DNA from: Gonapodya prolifera JEL478
Lineage: Eukaryota > Monoblepharomycota > Monoblepharidomycetes > Monoblepharidales > Gonapodyaceae
Length of the DNA stretch: 64,000 nucleotides
Direction: 5' to 3'
Assembly (NCBI GenBank): GCA_001574975.1
Contig: KQ965770.1
Coordinates: 140,960-204,959, forward strand
This document shows, one piece after another, positions 36,915 to 48,655 of the stretch. The translations under genes were made by a program, and so were the position numbers. Each line of letters starts with the position of its first letter. Within the stretch, counting starts at the first letter, position 1. The notes under the pieces were generated by a model. That model was not told the DNA's origin. It saw only the letters and a program-made list of their open reading frames with translations, and did no database searches.

Positions 36915-37567
36915 TGCCGGATGGAAATGAGTGAGGATGTGCCGAGGAGGGTCGAAATGGGGGGATTAATTGGCAAGGTTCCAGACAGGTGAAGAGAAAA
37001 GTACCGGGAGATGGGGGTGCTGGTGCTAGTGTGGCACAGACTTGGAGTCAAAATGACTCGACAATCACCAGCGCAAGTGGAGTCATTCAAATTTGAATTT
37101 CCTCCATTGGCGTTGGATTCTGTCCTTTACGAAGAACTCTGCCAAGGAGTGCGGGGAACTCCGGTGGTGTCATGGAAAGATGCCTCAACACATCAGCTGT
37201 TGTCTTGGACCTGCGATAAGTTTTCGTCATGAGTGTTTATCTCGAGTGATAAAAGTTCAATGCATGTGTGCATGTGGTTTGTGAAGCATCGATCGATGCA
37301 AGTCCTGGAAGGGAGTGCCGACACCTTCACTCGCACTTCATTCGACCACTCCTCGCACTCAAAGCTGAAGAGAAAGCAAGTGAAAGGGGGGGAAACGCTT
37401 AACGCGTCTGAGCTTTGCAAAGCAGAGCCGAGCCAGCGCGTGACTCATGCAAAGTGTGTGCTGACTCACTCTAGGAAATCACCCATAGTTTCGTTCAGAA
37501 CTGTCCAAGTTCAGATTCACTTTCCAGTCACCACAACACCAACACCTCGCAAACCATTCAAACAAGT
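36915..37567. other. Divergent intergenic region upstream of ARG5,6
   Basis: Contains the ARG5,6 promoter and the 5' flank of the next plus-strand gene. TGACTC, the core bound by Gcn4-type bZIP regulators of amino-acid genes, occurs at about 37050-37060 and again near 37440-37470 on the visible strand. These are short matches and could be chance. No gene was recognised. Confidence 0.3.
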
Positions 37568-38130
37568 ATGGTCCGCTTTGAGAAGAGCGTGCAAAAGGGC
37601 GACACAGCTCTGCGCGCGGTCGTCGACATTCCCAGCGGGTCTCGCTCAGGCACACTGACACTGTTTGCTGAGAACATGCACGTCTACGCATACGTGAGTC
37701 GACCACACTTCCGCACTTGCACGGTGCACAACCGTTCATCCAGAATGCCATTCCTCACTCTCGTACTCTGCACCAGCTGGTGCGCATGGTCAACGTCCGC
37801 TTCACGGACCCCAGCGGGCGCCTTCTGGGCATGGCGTCTGTCTCGGTGAAAGTGGACGCCGTCATGAACGTGTTCGGCACGGCTAAGAAATCCACGAGCA
37901 CATCGTTCAGCCTCGACGAGGGCGTCCTCCATGATGTCGCCTTTGACTTTGGCGGCGACGATTGGAATCTTGGTGCCTTGCTGGCCTCGTGTGAGATTCG
38001 CAGCCTTGCGTGTCGGTTTGGTTCCTGTGTGAAGGGACATTCACTCTTCAAATTGCCTTCCAGAACTCTTGCATGCCGCGATATACATATTCACAGCACG
38101 TATCCTTATCTCTTGTACAATATAACTTAA
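37568..38130 (+). CDS. Hypothetical two-exon protein, probable beta-sandwich
   Basis: The ATG at 37568 starts MVRFEKSVQKGDTALRAVVD and continues GTLTLFAENMHVYAY. A clean intron (GTGAGTCG..TGCACCAG) joins to LVRMVNVRFTDPSGRLLGMA, then VSVKVDAVMNVFGTAKKSTS and DVAFDFGGDDWNLGALLASC, ending at 38130. About 185 residues. The alternation of short hydrophobic strands and Gly/Ser turns suggests a beta-rich fold, and no signal peptide is seen. No known family was recognised. Frame continuity across the intron supports a real gene. Confidence 0.5.
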
Positions 38131-38383
38131 ATGTTTCCTCCTTAAAACAAAAATTTAAAACGACTTCCTCCAGGCAACCCCGTCCATATCTGCCCCTACG
38201 ATAAGCGCGCCTGCTGACCACTACCAACCCCCTGCTACACACTACCTTCCCCACACCTCGTAGCGCCAACCAGCTCACACCTTCACCAATGCACACTTGC
38301 AGGAACAGAACATAAGGCTTGCACCTTTACTGCTCTGTTCCATGTCATGCGGGTACTGTATTTACACGCTTGTCTTCTCCATA

Positions 38384-40240
38384 CAAGGGCTATGCACTGC
38401 TCAACTCTGACTTTGATAACTTTATTACTTGACACATGTACTACTGCAACCATGATCTGTTCAATCCCCCCCTCATGGGCATTGCTGGAAGAACTGTGAA
38501 CATTCTTGAGTGAATGCCAGTTGACTGACACAAGAGCAATTACAAGTACATATCTTCGTCTTACTTGTGCCTTGATTGGTTAGGATGTAAAACCCGTTTG
38601 CAACCCTCACTGTGCTCCAAGTTCACCAACACTTGTCTTGAATGCCTGAACCTCTCCTCCTACAACTATCTTGGCTTTGCGGACTCTCAAGGACCATGCA
38701 CGGATGCTGTCAAAGACTGCATTCAAAGACATGGCATGGGGATAGTGACGTCACAGCTGGATGCTGGTCTGTTGAAATCCTCTGTCAAGCACTTTCTCAT
38801 GTTCACCATTGTCTTCTTGCCTCTGGTACCAGGTTCCCTCGCCATCCACTTGCAGCTTGAATCCATCGTGGCCCACTTTGTTGGTGCCAAATCAGCAATG
38901 TGCACCAGCATGGGCTTCGCAACCAATTCAAACACAATCCCTGCACTTGTTGGGAAAGAGTCCCTCATTGTGTCTGATGAGCTGAACCACTCAAGCATTG
39001 TGTTTGGCATGGGGGTCAGTGAAGCAACCATCAGGGTGTGTAAGCACAACAGTGGGTTGTTTTTGATACTGAGTGCCCAAGACTCCTCTTGACAAGGAAG
39101 TTAATGTTGGTTTGGGGTCTCCAAAGACATCAAGGACCTTGAAACAGTACTCCATGATGCTATCTCACAAGGTCAGCCATGCAATTGTGGTCTGTGGAAG
39201 AAGATCCTTGTCATTGTCAAGGGGCTCTCAATGGAGGGTAGAGCAGCACAGTCGCAGTACACTGTGGACCTCAAAAAGAAGTACAAGGTGAGTCTGCTGG
39301 GAAATGCTTAGAGTTTGAGCAGGTAATTAACCCAATATCCCTTTCCCAACTGGCTTAGTTCTTCCTGTATGTCAACAAAGCTCACTCCATGTGTGCTCTT
39401 GGACCATACGGGTGTGGTATCTGCGACGTGATGGGAATAGACCCCGCAAAGGATGTGGATGTTATGATGGGTACATTCACCAAGAGCTTTGGGTCTGCTG
39501 GTGGCTGCATCGCAGGGAAGAAGGTATGTACATTATCAGATGTGCCCCCAACTTGCTAGTGGCTACTCCTATGTGATTTCTTTGCCTGCAACTTTAGACT
39601 ATAATCGACAATCTCCAGACTCAAGCTCTTTCCCACGTCTATGGTGAGCCAATCAGTCCACCTATGGCCCAACAAATCATATTGTCAATTTGCATCACTA
39701 TGGGTGAAGATGGCACCACAGACGGGCAAGACCGCATCGCCCGTCTTTGGGACAACTCTACCGTCCTCCGGAACAAACTGAAGCGCATGGGCTTTATCGT
39801 GTACAGGGATGAGGAAACCCCCGTGGTGCCTCTGCTGATTTACACCTGCCAAGCTCCCTGCGTTCTCAAGGGAGTGTTTGGACAGAGGGATCGTGGTTGT
39901 GGTAGTTGGGCATCTGGCGACGCCCACTGTGTCATGCCGGGTTAGGTTCTGCATAAGTGTGAGTCACTCCCGCGAAGATATTGAGAACGTGCTTCAGTTT
40001 GCCAAAGGATCTATACTCTCCCCTCTTAGCCTGTTCTAAAACCTCTCTAACCATACCCTTTCCCTTCCCCATTCCCAGTGCCATCCCACGGGCTGTTCAG
40101 AAATACCTGGCGCCTCAAGTTCCCACCCCAACCTCAGCTAAATCGCGACCCTGCGAAGGAGCTCGGAGATAAGCTGGGCCTCAAGGTATTGAAAAGGAAG
40201 TATGTGACTTTGAGCGCATCAACAAAGGACGTGGTTCCGT
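38384..40240 (+). pseudogene. LCB2: Serine palmitoyltransferase subunit 2 (LCB2) pseudogene
   Basis: LCB2 is the PLP-binding subunit that condenses serine with palmitoyl-CoA in sphingolipid synthesis. Family segments appear in order: [85 protein letters not shown] with the PLP lysine, and ICITMGEDGTTDGQDRIARL. In-frame stops follow FDNFIT and NILE. The Asp that holds the PLP ring is Asn (VNKAHS for VDEAHS), the GTTDLH segment is lost, and a frame change follows TCQA. Two introns (39289 and 39524) keep GT/AG, so this is an unprocessed duplicate rather than a retrocopy. A working copy is presumably elsewhere. Confidence 0.88.
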
Positions 40241-40669
40241 AGTATTGATTGTATATACAGGGTAGAGAGGCGGATCTGTGTGTAGCCATAGAACAGAACT
40301 AATTCGTTTTGATTGTATCAGTGTAATCTTATTGTATTTCGTTCTCATCGTGGCGCGGTGACGAGGAGCACTTCACATTCGAGCTGCGAATACCGGCAGG
40401 TTTCTTGAAAGGTCTGAGTTATGTATCCTTGCGTAAGTTCAAATAGGCGATTCAACAAATCTCAAACGAAAAAAACATACATTGCCCAGGCTATCGCTTG
40501 ATCCTCTACTACATAGCAACCCGTTCACGCAAGAGTGCATCTCCGCGTGTTTTCTCTCTCGCAATGAGGTTAGCGAAGGGCGATCACTCGAGGTAGCTTC
40601 TCCATCACAGGCACCACCACACAGCAAACCGCACTTTCCGCTCGACTCGGCAAGCAGAATCGCCCGAAA
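40241..40669. other. Intergenic gap between LCB2 relic and copy C
   Basis: Holds the probable promoter of membrane-family copy C. No ORF or repeat of note was recognised. Confidence 0.4.
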
Positions 40670-41999
40670 ATGACCACCTTGGACAACGCAGTCCCACCGG
40701 ATGTCTCGATGGATCTCCAAATCTATGTGAACTCAATCATTATGGGCAGGTTCGGTTCGACGAGGGCCGATGGAGCTTCGAACCCACCAACAGACTGATT
40801 TGCCGCCTTCGTCCTCAGCTTTCTAAGCCAGCTTGTCATCGTCATTCAATTTCTGAGTGACATGCATTTGATGACAAATGTAATGAAAGGACTGGGTGGT
40901 TTGTCCCTTATTTTGGGGACTTTGACCGCGCTGGTATCCTTTCTTGGAAATAATCAAGTCTGTGAACCGCTTCAAAGGTGAGCAGTGCTCCCGATTCACG
41001 GGGCATCACGACACTGACACTCAACGACCTGCACGCTTGACCCTCGCCAACGGGCAACAGTCTCGGCTGCTTTATCTTTTTGTTCAGCAAACTCGCTTCC
41101 TGGGTGACCTTTGCGCTGAGAATATGGGCGTTATCTGGAAAAGATGTTTATATCGGCACTCTCGTCGCTGTTTTGGTGGCATTGGCTTTTGCGGGTAACG
41201 CCGGGTACGCTACTGTCCCTCTTGGTCGTCCACACTGAAATCTAAACATGCTGTTCTCTAAAGGTCCTGCGGTATATCAACCTACGTCCGCGCCCTACCA
41301 CGTCTATGCGCCCCGAAACTCAACCCTCAACTCCAGTGGTTCAACGTCGTCTATTCAGCCTCGGTGCCAATAATGTGCTTCGTGTTTATCGGTCTCCACA
41401 TCTACTATCTGCGAAGACACTACGCCAACTCGAAAATGTTGTCGGGCAACCAACAGGCGAACAAGGTAACGGCGACGCTCAAGCTCTTTGGAAACTCGAT
41501 TGGTGTGCTTCTTGTTGATGGAGTGACTCACGCGTTTCGGGACTCTGTGAGTGAACTGAATCCGGCGTCCGCGAATGAGCGTTTGGCATTCTAAACGTAC
41601 ATGCGTCAACCCCATAGTTCAGCAAGCAAGGACCGGTGTACTTTTTTGCCCTCGTCTTCGGGGGCCAGATTCTGAAGGATTTCATCTGTAAGTTGCGCGT
41701 CGAAAAACGTAGTTGGATGACTTCCCGCTCATGCTCTCCACCACACAACCAAAGATTGCGGGTACATGAAGCAATTCGGCAATGAACTCCGCAAGCTGCG
41801 CAACCCCGACGCGACAACCATTCCAAGCGGGGCAAACGGGAGCGGCATCGAACTCTCGAAACGAAAGCCTGAAGGAACCGGGTCCACTACGCTGCCTGGA
41901 ATGGCAAGGATCAGAGTATACAAGGAAAAGAACTCCAACATTGATATTCAAAGTGGATTCGGCGAACCTGTATCCCCAGAAAGAAGCTACCAGAATTGA
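40670..41999 (+). CDS. Multi-spanning membrane protein, family copy C
   Basis: Same exon plan as copies A and B, but on the plus strand 21 kb away. Exon 1 gives MTTLDNAVPPDVSMDLQIYV. Exon 2 gives FLSQLVIVIQFLSDMHLMT and LILGTLTALVSFLGN. Exon 3 gives FLFSKLASWVTFALRIWALS and LVAVLVALAFAGNAG. Exon 4 gives WFNVVYSASVPIMCFVFIGL, IYYLRRHYANSKML and KLFGNSIGVLLVDGVTHAFR. Exon 5 gives KQGPVYFFALVFGGQILKDF, and exon 6 YMKQFGNELRKLRNPDATTI with stop at 41999. It appears intact. It is more diverged from A and B than they are from each other, so it predates the A/B tandem duplication. Function unknown. Confidence 0.75.
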
Positions 42000-42224
42000 A
42001 AATGAAGAAGGCGGACCAGACTTGTCGCCGACGAGGACCATCAAGTCACAATAAAAAAATTATTTCTAACACTCTTGTACGTAGTTATGATGGTGAGAAG
42101 AAAGGAAGAGGGGGGGAGATTTCATAGCAAATTTCATTCATTCCAGAAAAGGGGCGACCGCAGGAGGTGGCGCCCTCAGAGGGACAGGCAGCAAAAGAGA
42201 ACTCTCGAGTTGCACGGGCAGTCG

Positions 42225-43954
42225 ATGGCATCCCACAGCTGGCAGTCTCGCGAGCCGTCGGGGCAGGCACACAACGACGACTACAGCGAGTACTCGGGAT
42301 CCGTGCAGCTGGGACACAGCACTCCCTCTGCACCCTCCGTCGTCAACAACATCTCAATCAGGCTGGGCCGGGCGCCGTGGGGATCGAATGGCGCCATTGG
42401 GTTTGGCGGGAAACCGGCCAGGGAGATCCCGCAGCGGAAAGGTCGGGGATTGTATCTGGGCATGGGAATCTTGTTTGCGGTGCTGATTGCAGGCGGCGTG
42501 GTTCTCGGAGTCGTGCTCTCTCGGCGCGGAGACTCGGGGAACTCCACCGCAGATGGACAACTTGCGGCTGCAGAGGGTGGGGCGACACCCCTGGCCCTCC
42601 CAAGTTCCGCTTCCAGGTCCACAAGTCGAACAGGAGCCAGCTCCACCCGCTCCGCTACACTGTGAGCTCACGTTGTCCGTTTTTTTCGTTCCGAAACTAG
42701 TTTTACATTCTCTTGCAGTGCTCGCACCTCATCCGCAGTCGTAACGAGTGCTGCCCCAACAACGACCCCTCCCGCAAGTTCCAGCACCACCGCGGCACCG
42801 TCAAGCTCACTCCAAGCAAGCAGCAGCACCGTGCGACCCACGACCACCACTGCGGCACCTCCACCACCTGTACCTGCTCCTTTCTTCTGTGAGTTGAATT
42901 TACAGTTCAAACTAGACGAACCAAACGGTGAACAAAACTAAGAACCTGTATTCACTAAAGCTCTCGAGACCCAATGCGTTCAGCCTGGAATGGTAGCGCT
43001 GACGTTTGATGGTAGGTGCGCTTTCCATGGACACGTCAGCCTTCCACTGATAATTCTCCCGCACAAGACGGTCCCACCGAGTTCACGCAAGGTCTTCTTG
43101 ACCTCCTTGACCAACTGGGGATCAAGGCCACCTTCTTCATCAACGGGAAAACAACATGGTATGCCACTCTCTCCCCCAACGTTCTCCCCACTCGCCTCAA
43201 ACCCCCATGTTGCAGGGGAGTCGACGTCGCAAGCCAGTACGGCCAGTACATCATCACGCGCATGGCGAATGCGGGGCACTGCATCGGGGTCCAGTGAGTG
43301 CCATCGCCTGGAACCCTCTGTGAAACGATGTGTCATCTGATCCACCCTGGCACAGTACCTGGACCCACGCCGACCTTACCCTTCTCGGATCCGACGACGC
43401 AATCGCCAGCGAAGTCCAGCAAGTCGAGAACGCGATCGCGGGGTACATTGGTCGACGGCCCTACTTTGTCCGACCACCTTACGTAAGCCTCCGTCTCTTC
43501 GACCCCCCACTCACGGTCCCGAGCTGACCTGCCCATCATACGTCACGTCTCCTCCCCCCACCAGGGCTACTACACCGACCGCGTTCTCAACGTGTTCCGA
43601 AACCTAGGCTACAGTGCCGCCGTCCTGTGGAACTACGACACCAACGACTGGCGCCACGAGGATGACGTCGCGGCCAGCGTGACTGTGTTCCGCGACGCCG
43701 CGGCGCCGGGACCGGGGAAGTAAGTTGTCCTCCAATCCTACCCTTCCACTGACGTGTCCGTTTTGAACCAACTCGCGCCTCTCTCGCCCTCACGCCCCCT
43801 CGCCCGCCGCAGCGGAAACATCCTCCCCCTGATGCACGACCGCCTCGCTCGGGTCGCTGAGGTGATCAACCAGGTTGTGCCCATGCTGCGGGCCAATGGG
43901 CAGTGGCGCTTCGTCACCATGGACCAGTGCTTAGGCAGGCCCTGTTTCCGATAA
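42225..43954 (+). CDS. Membrane-anchored polysaccharide (chitin) deacetylase, NodB domain
   Basis: NodB-domain enzymes remove acetyl groups from chitin or related polymers at the cell surface. The N-terminus is cytoplasmic, followed by a signal anchor (GRGLYLGMGILFAVLIAGGV) and a Ser/Thr/Pro-rich stalk. The catalytic domain carries MVALTFDDGPTEFTQ (motif 1, split by an intron inside DD), HTWTHADL (metal-binding H-x3-H), RRPYFVRPPYGYYTD (motif 3), DTNDWRHED (motif 4) and ILPLMHDRLARV (motif 5 His). All expected metal and catalytic residues are present. Seven introns were joined in frame to TAA 43952-43954. Chitin is the likely substrate in a fungus, but peptidoglycan-type or other polymers cannot be excluded. 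Confidence 0.9.
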
Positions 43955-44029
43955 TTTATTGGGTAGCGAGTTGTTTTGGAAGCAATATTTTATTCTAGAG
44001 CTTCTAAGTAATGTATGTATCCGTGTATC

Positions 44030-44312
44030 CTTATTTGATGCGGGAAGATACTCGCCGTCGTGAGAATGGCTAGCTCAATCTCGAGGGTGGTTCAAACTGC
44101 ACGACACACATTCGTAAACGTTGGTCGGTTCTGCATTTAGTTTTGTTCGGACCGGACACTTAACAGCCAGAAACCACACCACATCAGTCTTCACTCTCCA
44201 CAAAATAATGCATTCTATGATCTTCGTACAGTGTCACACGTCGTCAACCGTCAACTGTCGCTCCCTCCTCTATTCGGAAAGGGGTCCACTCTCGGCGAGA
44301 TACTTGATTTAC
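44030..44312 (-). pseudogene. Duplicate of the RPL10 (uL16) 3' end and 3' flank
   Basis: This stretch aligns in the same orientation with about 49625-49890, the last codons and downstream flank of RPL10. Both contain CATTCGGAAAG, followed by TCGGCGAG-TACTTGA-type sequence, and CTCCACAAAATAA further from the gene. The encoded KYLAESGPLSE matches [11 protein letters not shown] of the real gene, but stops surround it. Only the tail was duplicated or survives. Confidence 0.75.
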
Positions 44313-44828
44313 ACTCCACTTCCATTCGCCCCATCATAGAAATCTAAAATTCTGGCAGTTCCTACACTCGAATGTTGCCACTTTGTTTTGAATACTTGAC
44401 CAGTTGCTTTGCAGCTGCTTTGGTAGCTTTGTACTTTAGCAGCTGTTGCTTTATCCAATCCTGACGCACTCTCTTACCGTAGATCCCGTGACCTGGAGGT
44501 AAAACCCATGAGGTGACATGAGACGAACACAAAGAGCAAAGAAAAAAGACCACTAACAGTGTAAACTCATCTCATTTTGAAATTTGCAATTCTCATGCTC
44601 CAACCTCTGTTTGATCCTGTTTGGCAGTATCGAGCCATTATATCTGTCATGTTGAAGTACGTTGTCTCCTTTTCCCGTACTACATGCCCAAATGAGTTCA
44701 AAATTTGCCCAGTCGACCTTCAGATACACGCTTTATATTTGCGAATGAGAAGCGTTGACAATCATAAAGTGGACAATCACTGAGATTTTTTGATTCGACA
44801 TAATCACCCGTATCATTCAATATCGACA
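44313..44828. other. Gap without a recognisable gene
   Basis: A/T-richer sequence between the RPL10 remnant and an unknown gene. Only short frames are present. Confidence 0.4.
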
Positions 44829-45806
44829 TTATTCATGGGGGGCAGCAGTTTCCCTGCTCCATCTGACAGGCTCAAAATGATCGTCCTGGAACAATTCCAC
44901 CCAGTTTGAGTTCCCGACACAAATGAGGGCCTCCAATCTCTGCGCACGTTTGAGGACCGCGTTGCGGAGCAACACTGGCCGCATGTGTTCTTTATAGGAC
45001 CTGAGCGAGGCGAGGATGCGAGAAGCGCTACACGCCGTCAATGAACAGAAATGATGGTTGGTGTTTAAAATTCCACCGGTGTCTTTGAAATGAAGATGCA
45101 CGCACCAGGAACATTCCAAATGCACAAGCTCAGCAGGGGCTAGGTTATTGAGTGGTGGTGGGTGGTCAACAAGATTAGGGACGCTCGAGGTGCCAGTTGC
45201 AACCGGGAGGTAGCTTGGATGAGAGACCATGGTTTGCCACAGATGTTTTGTAATGTTGTAGCACACAATCACAGTCTGATTGTATGGTTTCCAGCTCTTT
45301 GCGAAATGGTCCGTCACGTTGATGACAAGGTCGCCAAGCTCAAGTGAGATCAGCGCAGATTTACGAGAAGAGTGGAATGGGCCTGCTCTGGTAGTCCAAG
45401 CAGGTAATGACGAGGTGTGAGCGAGCAGAAGAGGGTCATGACAAAACAACACGTCAAGGGCTCACACAGGGTAACATTTGATCTCGGTGGTTTGATTGCT
45501 GCCGTTGTTTCCTGCTTGTTCCAGGTACCACGTCTGCAGGCTCACACGCGATCCAGTCATGATGGAATCAAGCACAAAAATCGACGATGCGTTGACATGT
45601 GCGTCGACAGTGTACTTCAGGTCTTGCTCTACGGCACACTTAGCACCAAGCCGGGTGAAGAAGAGGGCTCGGAGGTCTTGAGTTGTGATGTTTGCGCGAG
45701 AGCTCGCCATAGTCGCGGAATTCCCAAAGTATCGTTCAAGTGTAGGGTCAACACGAGCCCAGTGCTCTTCTTGATCCTTATGATCCTTATGCCCATGGCG
45801 CATCAT
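44829..45806 (-). CDS. Hypothetical two-exon protein
   Basis: ATG 45806 opens a 115-codon exon (PTLERYFGNSATMASSRANI, LRALFFTRLGAKCAVEQDL) ending near a GTGTGAGC donor at about 45470. A CCAG acceptor near 45390 joins in frame to a second exon of about 185 codons (SALISLELGDLVINVTDHFA, ECSWCVHLHFKDTGGILNTN, SRILASLRSYKEHMRPVLLR), stop at 44829. The product is about 300 residues, mostly helical, with several Cys and His in the second half but no finger pattern I recognise. The size and helical style recall the N-terminal part of chytrid MYND proteins, without a MYND finger; that is only an impression. Confidence 0.4.
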
Positions 45807-46041
45807 CCCCCGAATGTCCAGGATCTAACAAAGTTGAGTCAAGATGAGAGTTAACATAAATCTATGTCATGTCCACAGTGAATAGCTAGCATTTTCTGTG
45901 CACACTTATAACGCCACCGCATGCAGCCTCGGCAGCGTCAAAATATGCTTCCAATCCCCGGCGACAATCGTTTGAGCACTGTCCTACCAACTCAAGGTAC
46001 TTGCTAGAACGAAAAGTACAATATGTGCTGATCAGCTTGAA

Positions 46042-46584
46042 CTACATGGAATAATTTGGATGCTCATGAAAGTACCGTTCCAGCACACAATTCCTTTCAT
46101 CAAATGATTCTGGGAGTCGGATCCACATGTCATCTGAAATGAGTCCCCTATTATCGTAGCGAAATGGGCGATCCATCTCCCGTTCAATCTCTTTCACGCA
46201 AATTGCCGAGCTGTTTCCCATCAGGACACTTGCCGGAGCCGGTCTCCTACACGCGGTGCGCACTTTGTCCCAGGACTTAGAGTCAGAGAGAAACCCAATA
46301 CATATGTGCTCGGGAGTGCTAACGACGTGCGGTCCCACTGCTATTCCCGTGTTGGAAGATTTATGCAGAAACAGAAGAAATGCCACAACGACGGCAAGAG
46401 CGGAGCTGCACAGGATTAAAAGCGAGAGCGAGAGTTTGAGGACGAATGACGATGGCTGGCGACGCCGATTGGCATCGTTGTTGGCGATCCGCGAGTGTTC
46501 TTCGGGGCTTACGGGTCCACAGCCCTCGACTGACCAGAACACCAAAACTTCCGTCCCCGCAGCCCCAATAATCAAGCGCAACAA
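46042..46584 (-). CDS. Hypothetical single-pass membrane protein
   Basis: A continuous frame contains a polar segment with HSRIANNDANRRRQPSS, then one clear membrane helix (LKLSLSLLILCSSALAVVVA, continuing FLLFLH), and a C-terminal domain with several cysteines (HICIGFLSDSKSWDKVRTAC, NSSAICVKEIEREMD). The stop is at 46042. The positive residues before the helix suggest type II orientation. No ATG lies in the frame before the helix, so the start must be in an unresolved upstream exon. No family was recognised. Confidence 0.4.
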   Translation of the reverse strand: MLRLIIGAAGTEVLVFWSVEGCGPVSPEEHSRIANNDANRRRQPSSFVLKLSLSLLILCSSALAVVVAFLLFLHKSSNTGIAVGPHVVSTPEHICIGFLSDSKSWDKVRTACRRPAPASVLMGNSSAICVKEIEREMDRPFRYDNRGLISDDMWIRLPESFDERNCVLERYFHEHPNYSM

Positions 46585-46962
46585 AAAATGTGGTTATTTT
46601 CATGTGACCAAAGACAGATTTTCTCATCCAAACATGTATAGTTTGGGGGGTCTACCGAGTGATCCCTGTGGCAAACTCTTTCTGGGCGCTTGTGCACTGA
46701 CAAAATGCCGTTCAGAGGACTCAAGTCCTTCTGCCACGGAGATTTGGCATCGAAAACATGGATCATTCCGACCTGTTCAGGGTGTCATGCACCATTTTGG
46801 TGAAAGACGCAGCAATTTGTCGGACTTGCGCGAGCTGCAATTCGATGTGATGTGGGTAATGTGACGCATCCTTACTCTGTGTTCCACCTGCCAAATCCAG
46901 ACAGAGGCTCGACGTCTCATCATTCCACGTGTGTTGGAAATTCACGGAAGCGGCGCCCGAGA

Positions 46963-47557
46963 ATGGACGACGTTTGTAGATTTTGTACCAACCGTCACCT
47001 CATGGACCACAGTCTGTTCGAGTCCCACCATACAACTGTTTTACCATTCATTCATGGCAGGCCTGCAGAGCGTGCGCCTTTCGTGGACAATGGCGATGTG
47101 CGGTGGACGCATGAAATGCTCGGTGGGGGTGGATACAGCACGGTCCATCGAGGGAAGTATCGAGGAATCGAAGTCGCCCTGAAGAAAGTCGCTCTGAACG
47201 AGGCGAACTTACAACTCGAGAAAACAACGCTCCCACTGGCTCGGAGACTCGCCATGTTCCTTTATCTGCCGATTCGCCGGAAGTGGTTATCCCTGAATGT
47301 AGCCTTTCTCAGTTGGGGAACACACCCTCTCGCTTTCGAAGAGCGCACCGAGACTACATTGGAACGGTCCTTTTCACAGCTAAAATGCGGAACCTACACG
47401 GATACTTCACTCGTACATTCTTGACCTCCGCGAACGGAGACGGACGAGAGAAGGGGTACACAAGGAAGATGAGCAACGATTCGTCTCTGCACTTGTGTGA
47501 GATCGAAATGTTCACTAAGCTCGCCCAGAATTTTGACCGGGAAGCTCATGTATGATC
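46963..47557 (+). pseudogene. Protein kinase N-lobe fragment
   Basis: After MDDVCRFCTNRHLMDHSL the frame gives DVRWTHEMLGGGGYSTVHRG followed by KYRGIEVALKKV, a textbook kinase Gly-rich loop and beta-3 lysine of tyrosine-kinase-like type. After another frame step a helix-C-like block, CEIEMFTKLAQNF, appears and then a stop. The catalytic loop (HRD), DFG and the rest of the C-lobe are absent downstream. The piece is either a remnant of a larger kinase gene or the 5' part of one disrupted by rearrangement. Confidence 0.6.
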
Positions 47558-47666
47558 CACAATGGCCTCCCCGTTTGTGCTCCCTCTGTATAGAGTTGGC
47601 TTTGCTTTCCCTTTCGAGAGAGGGTTGACTCACAAGACCACCTTCCCTTTTTCCGACGAATCGAGA

Positions 47667-48655
47667 TTAGCCTCCACGGACAACAGTCCCGTCCTGACTT
47701 TTAGCTGCACTCCGTTTGTTCACTCGTGTTGGCACCGCAGGGTTTCCAGAAGAATGGGACATTGCGCTGAGATGAGCTGGCTGCGTGAAAGCGGGCCGAG
47801 CGTCGATCTCAATCCACCAGTTGGACTCTCTGTAGACATTCTTCCGGTTGACTGACTGCTGTGTACAATTTGCAAAACTGTTCTTTAAATCCTGAGACCC
47901 GTCTGGCAAGGAGAGGGAGACCCACCTTCTTATGAACGGTGTCATCTTGCGTGGCATGTTGCGTGTCATCCCACACAACCTTGAAAATAACATGCGGTAA
48001 ACAAGAAGGATAAATGAAGAGGTACGAAGTTACCTTCTTCCCCGTGTCCAAACGGACTCCATCATTTGTATTTTCTTCTTCCGCCATTTTCTGAAGAACC
48101 TTCGAAAAGGAAAGAAAAAGCATCAATATGGAAGTCACAGTCGCACATGTGTATTCATGTTTCATGCTTGCCTTTTGTACAGTCTCGGGGTGTCTCTGGG
48201 CCGGCGAGTCCAGTTCGTGGCGTTTAAATGCACACAAAAACACTTGTCAGCATTTCGGCCACATCGCTCTGAGCATAGGCAAGCTCTCACCTCGTGGTAG
48301 TACATCGGTACACACCACTTTATTCGCAAAGTGCCTGTCACGCCCGGAATGAGTGTTCGGAAAACATCGAAACCCAAGCCGAAGTGAAACAAACCGATAC
48401 CACACTCGCGCCGGAGAGTGATTGGCGAATCTCGTCCAGAGTTGGAGCCTCTGCGCCATGATTTGGTGTTATCTGCAAATAGCCGCTCCTTCCATACTTC
48501 AAAAAGGTATGTAATGGCGATGAATCGTAGTTCAAAGACTGTAATGCGGTCAAAATCTCACTCTGTTTATAAACCCGCGGCCTGAAACGTCGAATCTCCC
48601 AGCAAAGAGTTGTCCGCCCATCTCCACACGATGGCGGGCATCGGAAGAAGTTCAT
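47667..48655 (-). CDS. Hypothetical multi-exon gene
   Basis: Exon-like segments follow ATG 48655 on the minus strand: MNFFRCPPSCGDG, then LKYGRSGYLQITPNHGAEAP, then GLGFDVFRTLIPGVTGTLRI with KWCVPMYYHE before a GTGAGAG donor. Further on come MAEEENTNDGVRLDTGKK (donor GTAACTTC) and VVWDDTQHATQDDTVHKK (donor GTGGGTC), and a last frame ends at 47667. The joins are plausible but not proven, and a frame step occurs near 48430. No family or domain was recognised. It overlaps nothing better supported. Confidence 0.3.

Noticed and set aside
37050-37470. Gcn4-type TGACTC sites as proven ARG5,6 control elements
   Set aside because: Six-base matches are expected by chance in 650 bases on two strands; noted only as a possibility in the feature entry.
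44829-45452. Possible second MYND protein
   Set aside because: Cys and His residues are present but not in the C-x2-C / YC-x3-C / H-x3-C arrangement.
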